A stretch of 39,702 nucleotides of DNA from Paraburkholderia silviterrae (lineage in GTDB: Bacteria > Pseudomonadota > Gammaproteobacteria > Burkholderiales > Burkholderiaceae). The position numbers were made by a program, and so were the translations under genes. How positions within the stretch are numbered: position 1 is the first letter of the stretch; each line of letters opens with the position of its first letter. Of this stretch, positions 32,950 to 39,702 are shown one piece after another. Under the pieces are notes generated by a model, which made no database searches, was not told the DNA's origin, and was given only the letters and a program-made list of their open reading frames with translations. The stretch spans positions 1-39,702 of the forward strand of contig NZ_SMRP01000047.1 of the NCBI RefSeq assembly GCF_004353915.1, written 5' to 3'.

Positions 32950-34574
32950 GCGAGATCGTGACGGAACAGTTCGACTACGTGGTCGTGGGTGCGGGCTCGT
33001 CCGGCGCCACGCTCGCCACGCGGCTTGCCGAGCGGTGTCGTGGCAAGGTGATGCTGCTGGAGGCTGGCGCACGGCGCGAGCGCGACTTCTGGGTACGGGT
33101 GCCGATCGGGGTGGCCAAATTGCTGCAGAACACGCGCTACGCGTGGCAGTTCTTTACCGAGCCGCAATCGCAGCTCGCGGGACAGAAGATCTATTGGCCG
33201 CGTGGCCGCATGCCGGGCGGCTCCAGTTCGATCAACGGCATGATTTACGTGCGCGGCGAGCCGGCCGAGTTCGACCACTGGGCGTCGCTGGGTAACAGCG
33301 GCTGGGATTACGCGTCGCTGCTCCCCTACTTCCGCCGCCTGGAAAGCTATGCGGGCGGTGATGATGCGTGTCGCGGCCGTGACGGGCCGATCGCGATCTC
33401 CTCGGTCGCCGGCCTCAATCCCAATCCTCTCAGCGATGCGTTTATTGGGGCTTGCAAACAGGCCGGCATTCCAGCGACGCTGGACTATAACGGCGCACAG
33501 TACGAGGGTGTCAGCTACCTGCAACTCTCGATTGGGCGTGGCCGGCGCTGCAGCACGGCAATCGGCTATCTGCACGGGCGGCCACAGCCCAACCTGCGCC
33601 TCGAGACCGAGGCGCAGGCCACACGTCTGTTGTTCGATGGCCGACGAGTGAGCGGCGTCGAGTACGTGCAGGACGGGGTCACGAAGCGTGCGCTGGCCGC
33701 GCGCGAGGTCGTACTCAGCGCGGGGCCGATCAAGTCGCCACAACTGCTGGAACTGTCTGGCATCGGCGATGCCGCCCGGCTCGGCGCGCTGGGTATTGCG
33801 GTCAAGGCCGATCTGCCTGGCGTGGGAGAAAATCTGATCGACCATCTGCAGTCGCGTTTGGCCTTTGCGTGCACGCGCTCCATCACGCTCAACGAGATCA
33901 TGCATAGTCCCCTGCGCCAGGGCTGGATGGGCTTGCGTTACCTGCTGACGCGGCGCGGCATCATGGCCACGCCATCGGCCAGCGTGCATGCGTTGGCGCG
34001 GCTGGCGCCCGAGGACACGAGGCCGCGTGTCAAGATTCAGGTACACCACTTATCGGGTGCTGATCGCTACGCCGGCAAAGGCTATGGGCTCGATGCCTTC
34101 CCCGGTTTCGCGGTGGGCTTCTTTCAGCTGCGTCCCGAATCGCGCGGCCATCTGCACATCCGTAGTTCGGACCCCTTTGCAGCTCCGATCATCGAGCCGG
34201 GGTACCTCAACGCAGAGGCGGACCGACAGACCATGCTCGGCGCGCTAGGCCTCGCGCGCAAGGTGATGGAGCAGTCCGGCATCACGCCGCTGGTGGCCCG
34301 CGAGACCCGCCCGGGCATCGACGTGCAGGATAGCGATAGCCTGCTCACCTACATCAAGCAGACGGGGCAAACCAGTTGGCATCCAATCGGCACCTGCAAG
34401 ATGGGTACCGACTCGATGGCTGTTGTCGATCCACAATTGCGTGTACGTGGCGTCGATGGGTTGCGCGTGGTCGATTCGTCAGTGATGCCGACCATGTGCT
34501 CGCCCAATACCAACGCCGCTTCAATCATGATTGGTGAGAAGGGGGCTGATTTGATCCTGGGTTCCACAATCTAA
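32946..34574 (+). CDS. GMC-family FAD oxidoreductase (choline dehydrogenase-like)
   Basis: This 542-residue protein has FAD-binding YVVVGAGSSGATLATRLAE (about 11-29) and LLEAGA, GMC signature 1 RGRMPGGSSSINGMIYVRG, signature 2 SAGPIKSPQLLELSGIG, catalytic WHPIGTCKMG and the second site SPNTNAASIMIGEKGAD. All active-site elements of alcohol dehydrogenases of this family are present. AAAGGAG lies just before ATG 32946, and the start overlaps the beta-subunit stop by four bases. It probably oxidises an alcohol to an aldehyde in the same pathway as the decarboxylase. It is a separate lineage from the GMC domain at 12054-16838, which has GHHACGTCRIG instead of the usual WHPxGTC. Confidence 0.92.
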   Translation: MSEIVTEQFDYVVVGAGSSGATLATRLAERCRGKVMLLEAGARRERDFWVRVPIGVAKLLQNTRYAWQFFTEPQSQLAGQKIYWPRGRMPGGSSSINGMIYVRGEPAEFDHWASLGNSGWDYASLLPYFRRLESYAGGDDACRGRDGPIAISSVAGLNPNPLSDAFIGACKQAGIPATLDYNGAQYEGVSYLQLSIGRGRRCSTAIGYLHGRPQPNLRLETEAQATRLLFDGRRVSGVEYVQDGVTKRALAAREVVLSAGPIKSPQLLELSGIGDAARLGALGIAVKADLPGVGENLIDHLQSRLAFACTRSITLNEIMHSPLRQGWMGLRYLLTRRGIMATPSASVHALARLAPEDTRPRVKIQVHHLSGADRYAGKGYGLDAFPGFAVGFFQLRPESRGHLHIRSSDPFAAPIIEPGYLNAEADRQTMLGALGLARKVMEQSGITPLVARETRPGIDVQDSDSLLTYIKQTGQTSWHPIGTCKMGTDSMAVVDPQLRVRGVDGLRVVDSSVMPTMCSPNTNAASIMIGEKGADLILGSTI

Positions 34575-34742
34575 TCGGCCCCAAACGCAATGATCAGCAC
34601 GAAAGCCGAAACGGCCGAAACAAGCACCAGGGCTCTGGCGCGTGGCGTCGTCGGTCGTGTCCAGTGGCTTGGCGATTGCTGCCCGGAAACCTTGAACGAG
34701 CTCGTCGCGTGTGGCCAACTGCGCAAGTACGGTCATGCGCGG

Positions 34743-35231
34743 TTACGCCTCGAGCCCCTGTAAGAGTTTGTCCAGCAAACGATCGAGCTGCTCGCGCTCC
34801 CGCGCGCTCAACGACTTCAACGCATCCTGCTCGTTGGCAATATGATGCGGCAGGATTTCGTCGATCAGATCGGCGCCTTTTTGCGTTAGACAGACATCTA
34901 CGCTGCGTCGATCCCTGGCCGAGGCTCGCCTCTCGATGAGCCCCGAGCGCTCGAGCCGGTCAAGCCGGCTCGTCATCGCACCTGAGGACAGCATCAGCGC
35001 CTCGTACAGTTCAGTAGGCGTGAGCTGGTATGGCGCACCCGCACGGCGCAACGCCGCGATTACGTCGAACTCCCCCGTCTGCAAGCCAAATTGCGCCGCG
35101 AGCGGCATCAGCCGGGTGCGCTCGATCAGATGTGTCGCCTCCATCAGACGCCCGACCGTCGCCATGACATTCGCGTCGATGCCTGGTCTCTCCTTGCGCC
35201 ATTGCTCAGCCGCGCGTTTGGCTCGCCCCAT
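34743..35231 (-). CDS. MarR-family transcription regulator
   Basis: The product is 162 residues from ATG 35231, supported by GGGAG about eight bases upstream; ATG 35246 has no such site. It has the winged-HTH of MarR proteins: GLQTGEFDVIAALRRAG, then LTPTELYEALMLSSGAMTSRLDRLERSGLIER, wing RASARDRRSVDVCLT, and a dimerisation helix at the end (SAREREQLDRLLDKLL). Such regulators usually repress a divergent efflux pump in response to a phenolic or drug ligand. The divergent gene at 35324 is a truncated CynX-type transporter, so the original target seems lost. Two palindromic sites lie between them. Confidence 0.92.
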   Translation of the reverse strand: MGRAKRAAEQWRKERPGIDANVMATVGRLMEATHLIERTRLMPLAAQFGLQTGEFDVIAALRRAGAPYQLTPTELYEALMLSSGAMTSRLDRLERSGLIERRASARDRRSVDVCLTQKGADLIDEILPHHIANEQDALKSLSAREREQLDRLLDKLLQGLEA

Positions 35232-35253
35232 CTCTACCACTCCCATGCGATTT

Positions 35254-35267
35254 TCTTGACGTCAAGA
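35254..35267. promoter_or_regulatory. Perfect palindrome, candidate MarR operator 1
   Basis: TCTTGACGTCAAGA is a perfect 14-bp palindrome located 22 bases upstream of the MarR start. TCTTGA...TCAAGA arms resemble known MarR-family operators. Position fits autorepression. Confidence 0.55.
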
Positions 35268-35303
35268 TATCAGCTTGCGTCCCCGTTGTAACCAGGTTAG
35301 TTT

Positions 35304-35320
35304 ACTCGATATCAAGATAC
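35304..35320. promoter_or_regulatory. Degenerate palindrome, candidate MarR operator 2
   Basis: ACTCGATATCAAGATAC contains the half-site ATCAAGAT of operator 1 around a central GATATC, with a degenerate left arm. It lies just before the truncated transporter frame at 35324, where a repressor would block the divergent promoter. Confidence 0.4.
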
Positions 35321-35323
35321 TTT

Positions 35324-35554
35324 ATGTCGAGTTATATGCCACGTCGAAAAACTGCGAATGGAGCCGTGTTCCTGGCAGGCGCGAGCGTCGCGCTGGCCCT
35401 GAATCTGCGGCCGACAATGGCGGGCGTCGGTCCGCTGCTGAACGGCATCATGGCCGCGACGGAACTCGATCATGCGGGCGCGCTCCTGCTCTGTCTGCTC
35501 CGCACACGCTTTTCTCCGCGCTCATATGCGCGCTTTTCCTCCTCTCACGCCTGA
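35324..35554 (+). pseudogene. Truncated CynX/NimT-type MFS transporter (N-terminal fragment)
   Basis: The first ~50 residues match the start of CynX/NimT transporters: GASVALALNLRPTMAGVGPLLNGIMAATELDHAGALLL. After that the frame turns into low-quality sequence (RTRFSPRSYARFSSSH), and a shifted frame continues briefly with hydrophobic residues (FSALICALFLLSRLTRG). The remaining ~350 residues are missing; the hydrolase gene begins at 35570. A frameshift plus a large deletion has removed the transporter. Its divergent MarR neighbour and operators remain. Confidence 0.7.
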
Positions 35555-35569
35555 CGCGAGGCACCCAGA

Positions 35570-36367
35570 ATGGCTTACTACGTTCATGAAAAACGCCGTA
35601 ACTACTATGTCGAATTCGGTCATGGCCGCCCCATCGTGCTGTTGCACGGCATTGGAAACTCAGGCCGCGCGTGGAGCCCGCAGATCGCCCCACTCGTCGC
35701 AGCCGGGTTTCGCGTGATCGTGCCGGATCATGCCGGTCATGGAGCGTCGGCGCGAATTGACGGGCCGCTCGGCATCGCGGATCTCGCGCGCGATGTCGTT
35801 GCCCTGCTCGATCATCTGGAGATCGAAAGCGCCACGATTGTCGGGCTTTCGCTAGGTGGCCTGATTGCCATCGAGCTTGCGCTCTGCGCCCCCACACTAG
35901 TCGACCGGCTGGTGCTGGCGAACAGTTTCCCTTCGACCGCAACGGATGCCTTTCGCGTGCTCGCCGATCAATGGGCCATGACGTTTCGCAGTGCAGACGG
36001 ACCGGTCAAGCGCTTCGAGGGCGCGTGGCCCTTGAACGTCAGTGCATCCTTCCGGGCAAGCGACGCGGGCCTTGCCACCTGGCAGACGTGGCACGCCATC
36101 GCCGCGACGTCCGATGGCAGATCGCTGGCGTATATCGCACAAGGCATCGTCGGCTACGACGCGAGCACTCGGCTGACGGCTATCGCGAAGCCCACATTGG
36201 TCATTGCCGGTAGTGACGACCGCATCTCGCCAACGTCGATCGGCCAGGAAATGAGCGCTCAGATTCGCATGGCCAAATTCGTGGAAATTCAAAACGCAGC
36301 CCATATCTCCAACGTCGACTCCGCCAACGTTTTCAACGAGGAGCTCGCTGCTTTTCTGATCGGCTGA
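35570..36367 (+). CDS. Alpha/beta hydrolase (3-oxoadipate enol-lactonase-like)
   Basis: This 265-residue protein has the alpha/beta-hydrolase layout: oxyanion HG motif VLLHGIGNSGRAW, DHAGHGASA, nucleophile elbow GLSLGG (Ser near residue 97), acid in VIAGSDDRISP and catalytic His in QNAAHISNVD. Length and motifs resemble enol-lactone and ester hydrolases; the substrate is unknown. There is no signal peptide. The ribosome binding site before ATG 35570 is weak. It lies right after the broken transporter, suggesting the junction of an old deletion. Confidence 0.88.
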   Translation: MAYYVHEKRRNYYVEFGHGRPIVLLHGIGNSGRAWSPQIAPLVAAGFRVIVPDHAGHGASARIDGPLGIADLARDVVALLDHLEIESATIVGLSLGGLIAIELALCAPTLVDRLVLANSFPSTATDAFRVLADQWAMTFRSADGPVKRFEGAWPLNVSASFRASDAGLATWQTWHAIAATSDGRSLAYIAQGIVGYDASTRLTAIAKPTLVIAGSDDRISPTSIGQEMSAQIRMAKFVEIQNAAHISNVDSANVFNEELAAFLIG

Positions 36368-37061
36368 ACCAGCACTCGCCTGAGTGAACCGGTAGGCGAG
36401 CGCATTGTTGATTGCCGGGAGAGCAGCCTCTGGCAGCATATGTCCGCTTACGAGCTGTATCGCGGCAATCGACGCATCTTCCCGGCATCAGGGAGCACCC
36501 GATACAAGTGGCAGATCGTCAGGAGCGCGAGACGCCGGGCAGCGTGGTCATTGAATGACGACTAGCTGAGCGACGTCTGCATCCTCAACTGCAAAGGCTC
36601 CCGGCCGGCATGACCACACGGGTGGCCGTTTCAGCCGGATTAGGGTCGTATGAATATCCGGCGAACGTCACCCGGATCCAGCCGGGGTGCGCCAGGGCGT
36701 ACGAGCGGTCGGCCGGTTGCATGGCGATTCCGACAAAAAGTCCCACAAAATCGGGAGATAATGGGATATTTTGTCATTGCTGGGGGCACATCAACCTTGG
36801 GCCAGGTCAACGAAGATTCTGTAGCGCCGCCATTGCAGTCTCCAAACGCGCTTTTCGGGTGGCCTCCGCGAACAAGTACAGTCGGCCAGGTGCCGTCGTT
36901 CACCGCGATGTTCCTGCCCCAGTAGCCGGTAGGGCCGGGATGCCCCAGAGCCTGCCTTGCTGTGTAGCCGATAGGCGCCCCAAAACGCCAGCGGCTCAGA
37001 AAAGAGACCGCCCTGCACGTCCGGTCGGCTATCATGCCAATCCTCTCCGAAGTAATTCCTT
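36368..37061. other. Gene-poor stretch with a degraded coding remnant
   Basis: About 690 bp without an intact gene. A minus-strand coding remnant lies at 36807-36999 (listed separately). At about 36613-36636 the string GTGGCCGTTTCAGCCGG recalls sequences near ends of IS21-type elements, but no transposase remnant accompanies it. The rest has no coding or structural signal that I can support. Confidence 0.5.
36807..36999 (-). pseudogene. Frameshifted C-terminal remnant, possibly a serine hydrolase
   Basis: One minus-strand frame reads FGAPIGYTARQALGHPGPTG, similar in style to the GHxGxTG region of beta-lactamase-fold esterases. After a shift the next frame reads RLYLFAEATRKARLETAM and ends at TGA 36809-36807, a believable C-terminal helix. 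The two parts are in different phases and the N-terminal portion is absent, so it is a decayed gene. Family naming is tentative. Confidence 0.35.
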
Positions 37062-38726
37062 ATGATTTCCGTCCGTAATGTCACGCTGCGCCGCGGCGTC
37101 AATGTCGTGCTCGATCGCGCGTCCGTCACCCTCACCCCCGGCGAAAAGATTGGTCTTGTCGGCCGCAATGGCGCCGGCAAGTCGTCCTTCTTCGGCCTTC
37201 TCAACGGCAAGCTGCACGAAGATAGCGGCGAATTCTCGATTCCCCCTGCATGGAAGATGGGCCAGGTCGCCCAGGAGATGCCGGAGACCGAACAGGGCGC
37301 GACCGACTTCGTAGTCGAGGGCGACACCGTCCTGCTCGCCGCGCAGGCCGAAGTCGCCGCCGCCGAAGCCAGCGACGACGGCATGCGCATGGCGCACGCC
37401 TACATGGCCCTGCACGACGCCGGGGCACACGATGCCGCCGCACGTGCCCAGGCGCTGATCCTGGGACTTGGCTTTACGGCCGCGCAGCTTGATCAGCCCG
37501 TCAACAGTTTCTCCGGCGGCTGGCGCATGCGACTGCAGCTGGCGCGCGCGCTGATGTGCCCGTCCGACCTGCTGCTGCTCGACGAGCCAACCAATCACCT
37601 GGACCTGGACGCGCTGGTCTGGCTGGAAGCCTGGCTCAAACGCTATCAGGGCACGCTGGTCGTGATCAGCCACGACCGCGAATTCCTCGACGCGGTCACG
37701 CAGGTGACGGTGCACGTCGACAACGCCAAACTAGTGCGCTATGGCGGCAACTACAGCAAGTTCGAAGACATGCGCGCTGAGCAGCTTGTGTTGCAGCAGG
37801 CCGCGGTGGCGAGGCAGGCGGACAAGATCGCCCACCTGCAGAAGTTCATCGACCGTTTCAAGGCCAAGGCCTCGAAGGCGAAACAGGCGCAGAGCCGGGT
37901 CAAGGCACTCGAGCGCATGGAGAAGATCGCGCCGGTGCTTGCGGATGCGGAGTTCAACTTCGAGTTCAAGGAGCCCCTCAACGTCCCGAACCCGCTGTTG
38001 TCGATGCTGGACGCGAGCTTCGGCTACCCCGCGCCGGCCGGTGCATTGCCTGGCACGCCGCCCACGGTCATCGTGCGCGGCATCAACCGCTCCGTGCTGG
38101 CCGGGCAGCGCATCGGCATTCTCGGCGCCAACGGCCAGGGCAAGTCCACGCTGGTGAAGACGGTGGCGCACGCGCTGGCGCCAATTGCCGGCGAAATCAG
38201 CGAAGGCAAGGGCCTGAACATCGGCTACTTCGCCCAGCAGGAGCTCGACGTGCTGCGCCCGCTCGACACGCCGATGGAACACATGATCCGCCTGGCGCGC
38301 GACACGCCTGCGCACATGCGCGCCCCCGGCCAGAGTGGCACCGAACAATCGCTACGCACCTTCCTCGGCACTTTCAACTTCAGCGGCGACACGGTCCATC
38401 AGGCCGTCAGCACGATGAGCGGCGGAGAAAAGGCGCGGCTCGTGTTGTGCATGATCGTGTGGCAGCGCCCCAACCTGCTGCTGCTCGACGAGCCTACCAA
38501 CCACCTCGACCTGGCCACACGCGAGGCGCTGGCCATGGCGCTCAACGAATTCGAAGGCACAGTGATGCTGGTCAGTCACGACCGGGCCCTGCTGCGCGCC
38601 GTCTGTGACGAGTTCTGGCTGGTCACCAAGGGCGGCGTCGAGCCGTTCGACGGCGATCTGGACGATTACCAGCAGTTCCTGCGCGACGAAGCCCGCCGCA
38701 TGCGCGAGCAGGCTGGCGCAGAGTAG
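37062..38726 (+). CDS. ABC-F family ATPase, YheS-like
   Basis: This 554-residue cytosolic protein has two ABC ATPase domains and no membrane part. Domain 1 has GLVGRNGAGKSS, signature FSGGWRMRLQLARAL and LLLLDEPTNHLDLDAL. A charged ABC-F linker (about 225-285, IDRFKAKASKAKQAQSRVKALERM) follows. Domain 2 has GILGANGQGKST, MSGGEKARLVL and LLLLDEPTNHLDLATREAL. The sequence tracks E. coli YheS closely (GGWRMRLQLA, VEPFDGDLDDYQQFL) but lacks its C-terminal coiled-coil extension. ABC-F proteins act on ribosomes stalled in translation. ATG 37062 has only a weak ribosome binding site. Confidence 0.93.
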   Translation: MISVRNVTLRRGVNVVLDRASVTLTPGEKIGLVGRNGAGKSSFFGLLNGKLHEDSGEFSIPPAWKMGQVAQEMPETEQGATDFVVEGDTVLLAAQAEVAAAEASDDGMRMAHAYMALHDAGAHDAAARAQALILGLGFTAAQLDQPVNSFSGGWRMRLQLARALMCPSDLLLLDEPTNHLDLDALVWLEAWLKRYQGTLVVISHDREFLDAVTQVTVHVDNAKLVRYGGNYSKFEDMRAEQLVLQQAAVARQADKIAHLQKFIDRFKAKASKAKQAQSRVKALERMEKIAPVLADAEFNFEFKEPLNVPNPLLSMLDASFGYPAPAGALPGTPPTVIVRGINRSVLAGQRIGILGANGQGKSTLVKTVAHALAPIAGEISEGKGLNIGYFAQQELDVLRPLDTPMEHMIRLARDTPAHMRAPGQSGTEQSLRTFLGTFNFSGDTVHQAVSTMSGGEKARLVLCMIVWQRPNLLLLDEPTNHLDLATREALAMALNEFEGTVMLVSHDRALLRAVCDEFWLVTKGGVEPFDGDLDDYQQFLRDEARRMREQAGAE

Positions 38727-38783
38727 AAGCGCATATTTGATGAAATTGCTGCCTCATAAAATCGAAAACCGCCTCCTGGTCGA

Positions 38784-39323
38784 ATGCCCATGTCCGAACT
38801 CATCATCGAAACAGCACGCCTTCTAATGCGCCCTCCGCAAATGGAGGACTTTGAAGACCTGTACGAAATGTGGTCAGATGCCGAGGTTATCCGTCACGTG
38901 ACCGGTTACCCGCTTACGCGTGAAGATGTCTGGTCGCGATTGCTTCGCAGCTTCGGCCATTGGGCGGCCATGGGCTTTGGGCATTGGGTGGTGACGGAAA
39001 AGGCCAACGGATCATTCGTGGGGGAAGTCGGCTTTGTGCAGTACAAGCGGGGCATCAGCGCTGAGTTCGACCGTGCTCCGGAGATAGGCTGGATGTTGGC
39101 GCGACGGGCGCAACGTCTTGGCTACGCGTCGGAGGCGGTCGATGCGGCACTGCATTGGGCCGATGTGCGCTGGCCCGGCAGTGACACCGTTTGCATCATT
39201 TCGCCCGAGAACGTTGAGTCGCTGCGACTTGGCGATAAATTCAGGTATCGGGTAGACCACGAGGGTATTTACAAGCAAAAGCCCATCCTGGTCTGCCGAC
39301 GTGCAACACAACATCAGGAATAG
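38784..39323 (+). CDS. GNAT-family N-acetyltransferase, RimJ/RimL-like
   Basis: This 179-residue protein begins ELIIETARLLMRPPQMEDFEDLYEMWSD, the usual start of RimJ/RimL-type acetyltransferases. The acetyl-CoA site region is IGWMLARRAQRLGYASEAVDAALHWA (motif A, with an altered R/QxxGxG/A loop), followed by ISPENVESLRLGDKFRYRV. The substrate may be a protein N-terminus or a small amine. Starts ATG 38784 and 38790 are both possible; neither has a good ribosome binding site. The C-terminal end abuts an IS3 remnant, so the last residues (CRRATQHQE) could come from that junction. Confidence 0.85.
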   Translation: MPMSELIIETARLLMRPPQMEDFEDLYEMWSDAEVIRHVTGYPLTREDVWSRLLRSFGHWAAMGFGHWVVTEKANGSFVGEVGFVQYKRGISAEFDRAPEIGWMLARRAQRLGYASEAVDAALHWADVRWPGSDTVCIISPENVESLRLGDKFRYRVDHEGIYKQKPILVCRRATQHQE

Positions 39324-39447
39324 CGGCCAGGTTCCGCAAGGGACGATGCGGGCGCACCGAGTTGTAGTCCGTGCGCCACGCTTCGATTCGTTTGCGTGCA
39401 TCGTCCAGGCTGACGAACGCATGCTGGCTCAAACACGCTTCGCGCGT
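39320..39447 (-). pseudogene. IS3-family transposase remnant (C-terminal end of OrfB)
   Basis: The minus-strand frame reads EACLSQHAFVSLDDARKRIEAW, then RTDYNSVRPHRPLRNL. This matches the conserved C-terminal end of IS3-type integrase domains (ECLNxHxFxSLxxARxxIEAWRxDYNxxRPHSSLGN). The DDE core upstream is absent or scrambled and no terminal repeats are visible. It is a relic of an insertion between the acetyltransferase gene and the ABC transporter gene. Confidence 0.7.
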
Positions 39448-39530
39448 TGACAAGCTGCGCAGGTGCTTCTGGCTTGCGCCGTCATCACATGGCAGCCCCA
39501 TTGCTCCAGCAGCGCGCGTAGCGTTGCGGA

Positions 39531-39702
39531 CTAGGCATCCGCTTCCCCCACCTCCTCCGCACGATGGCAGGACACCTGACGCCCATCCACTTCGCGAAGC
39601 AGCGGCACTTCCTGGCGGCAGCGTTCGACCGCATACGGACAGCGCTGATGGAAGGTGCAGCCCGAAGGCGGGTTCAGCGGCGAAGGCAGCTCGCCTTCGA
39701 GC
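39531..39702 (-). CDS. Oligopeptide/dipeptide ABC transporter ATPase, C-terminus (partial)
   Basis: The last 56 residues of a gene that begins beyond the window. The end LPSPLNPPSGCTFHQRCPYA, then ERC, then the C-terminal VSCHRAEE is the cysteine-rich oligopeptide-transporter tail of DppD/DppF/OppD/OppF ATPases. The stop TAG is at 39533-39531. The ATPase core is outside the window, so D-type or F-type cannot be decided. Confidence 0.85.
   Translation of the reverse strand, partial: LEGELPSPLNPPSGCTFHQRCPYAVERCRQEVPLLREVDGRQVSCHRAEEVGEADA

Noticed and set aside
34571..34724. Possible small minus-strand membrane protein after the MarR gene (ends LVSAVSAFVLIIAFGAD)
   Set aside because: The C-terminal hydrophobic helix is attractive, but the only start in phase is TTG without a ribosome binding site. 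A second frame (34521-34736) competes, so it is not annotated.
36613..36636. IS21-end-like string GTGGCCGTTTCAGCCGG
   Set aside because: A short resemblance only, with no paired end, no istA or istB remnant and no target duplication.
1..39702. CRISPR arrays, tRNA or rRNA genes, phage structural genes
   Set aside because: I looked for regularly spaced repeats, cloverleaf-like sequences with CCA ends and conserved rRNA strings and found none that I could support.

Overview
The window looks like chromosomal DNA of a Burkholderiales bacterium, most likely Paraburkholderia, Caballeronia or a close relative. This rests on high GC with strong GC3 bias, protein styles typical of that group, and the intergenic repeat built on CTTTTCTTTGC / GCAAAGAAAAG at the left end. 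No rRNA, tRNA, CRISPR array or intact transposase is visible. The content is an accessory mix of signalling, redox and catabolic genes separated by decayed gene fragments.

Layout. 1-1.1 kb: a 477-bp long-inverted-repeat (MITE-like) element, a small minus-strand transcript unit and a candidate sRNA. 1.1-4.4 kb: a GluR0-type ligand-gated channel protein, divergent from a membrane diguanylate cyclase. 4.4-6.1 kb: a decay zone with a truncated outer-membrane barrel gene, a small intact secreted surface-antigen-like gene, a deleted histidine kinase remnant, and a second candidate sRNA with the same architecture as the first. 6.3-7.2 kb: a minus-strand group of unrecognised small genes. 7.4-10.1 kb: a convergent two-component pair (LuxR-type regulator and membrane hybrid kinase). 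10.4-12.0 kb: a membrane-anchored TPR protein.

12.0-20.5 kb is the most unusual part. It is a two-gene operon behind a clear sigma70-type promoter. The first gene encodes a secreted, membrane-anchored di-heme cytochrome with RoxA/MauG-superfamily signatures. The second encodes a 1594-residue fusion of a GMC flavin oxidoreductase with a membrane patatin-like phospholipase. In both proteins a block of membrane helices is inserted inside a conserved catalytic fold. A lipid-oxidising membrane system is a reasonable hypothesis; no substrate can be read from the sequence.

20.6-29.2 kb: a xanthine-oxidase-family molybdenum hydroxylase pair with a Tat-type leader on the large subunit, an orphan ParA ATPase, a small membrane protein, a RibD/DHFR-like reductase, a flavin-dependent halogenase-like protein (GWFWLIP motif) and, convergent to it, a YddA/SbmA-type ABC exporter. 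29.6-34.6 kb: a likely catabolic module. It has an MFS transporter, a Crp/Fnr-family regulator, split alpha and beta subunits of a thiamine-diphosphate decarboxylase of the sulfopyruvate/phosphonopyruvate type, and a choline-dehydrogenase-like GMC enzyme. A shared TTTACAGAA(A/T)T motif lies before both the transporter and the decarboxylase operon. 34.7-36.4 kb: a MarR regulator facing two palindromic sites and a decayed CynX-type transporter, then an alpha/beta hydrolase. 36.4-39.7 kb: a decayed stretch, a YheS-type ABC-F ATPase, a GNAT acetyltransferase, an IS3-type transposase tail and the C-terminus of an oligopeptide ABC transporter ATPase cut by the window edge.

All assignments come from reading motifs by eye. 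No database search was possible, so family names are firm where signature motifs are quoted and tentative elsewhere.
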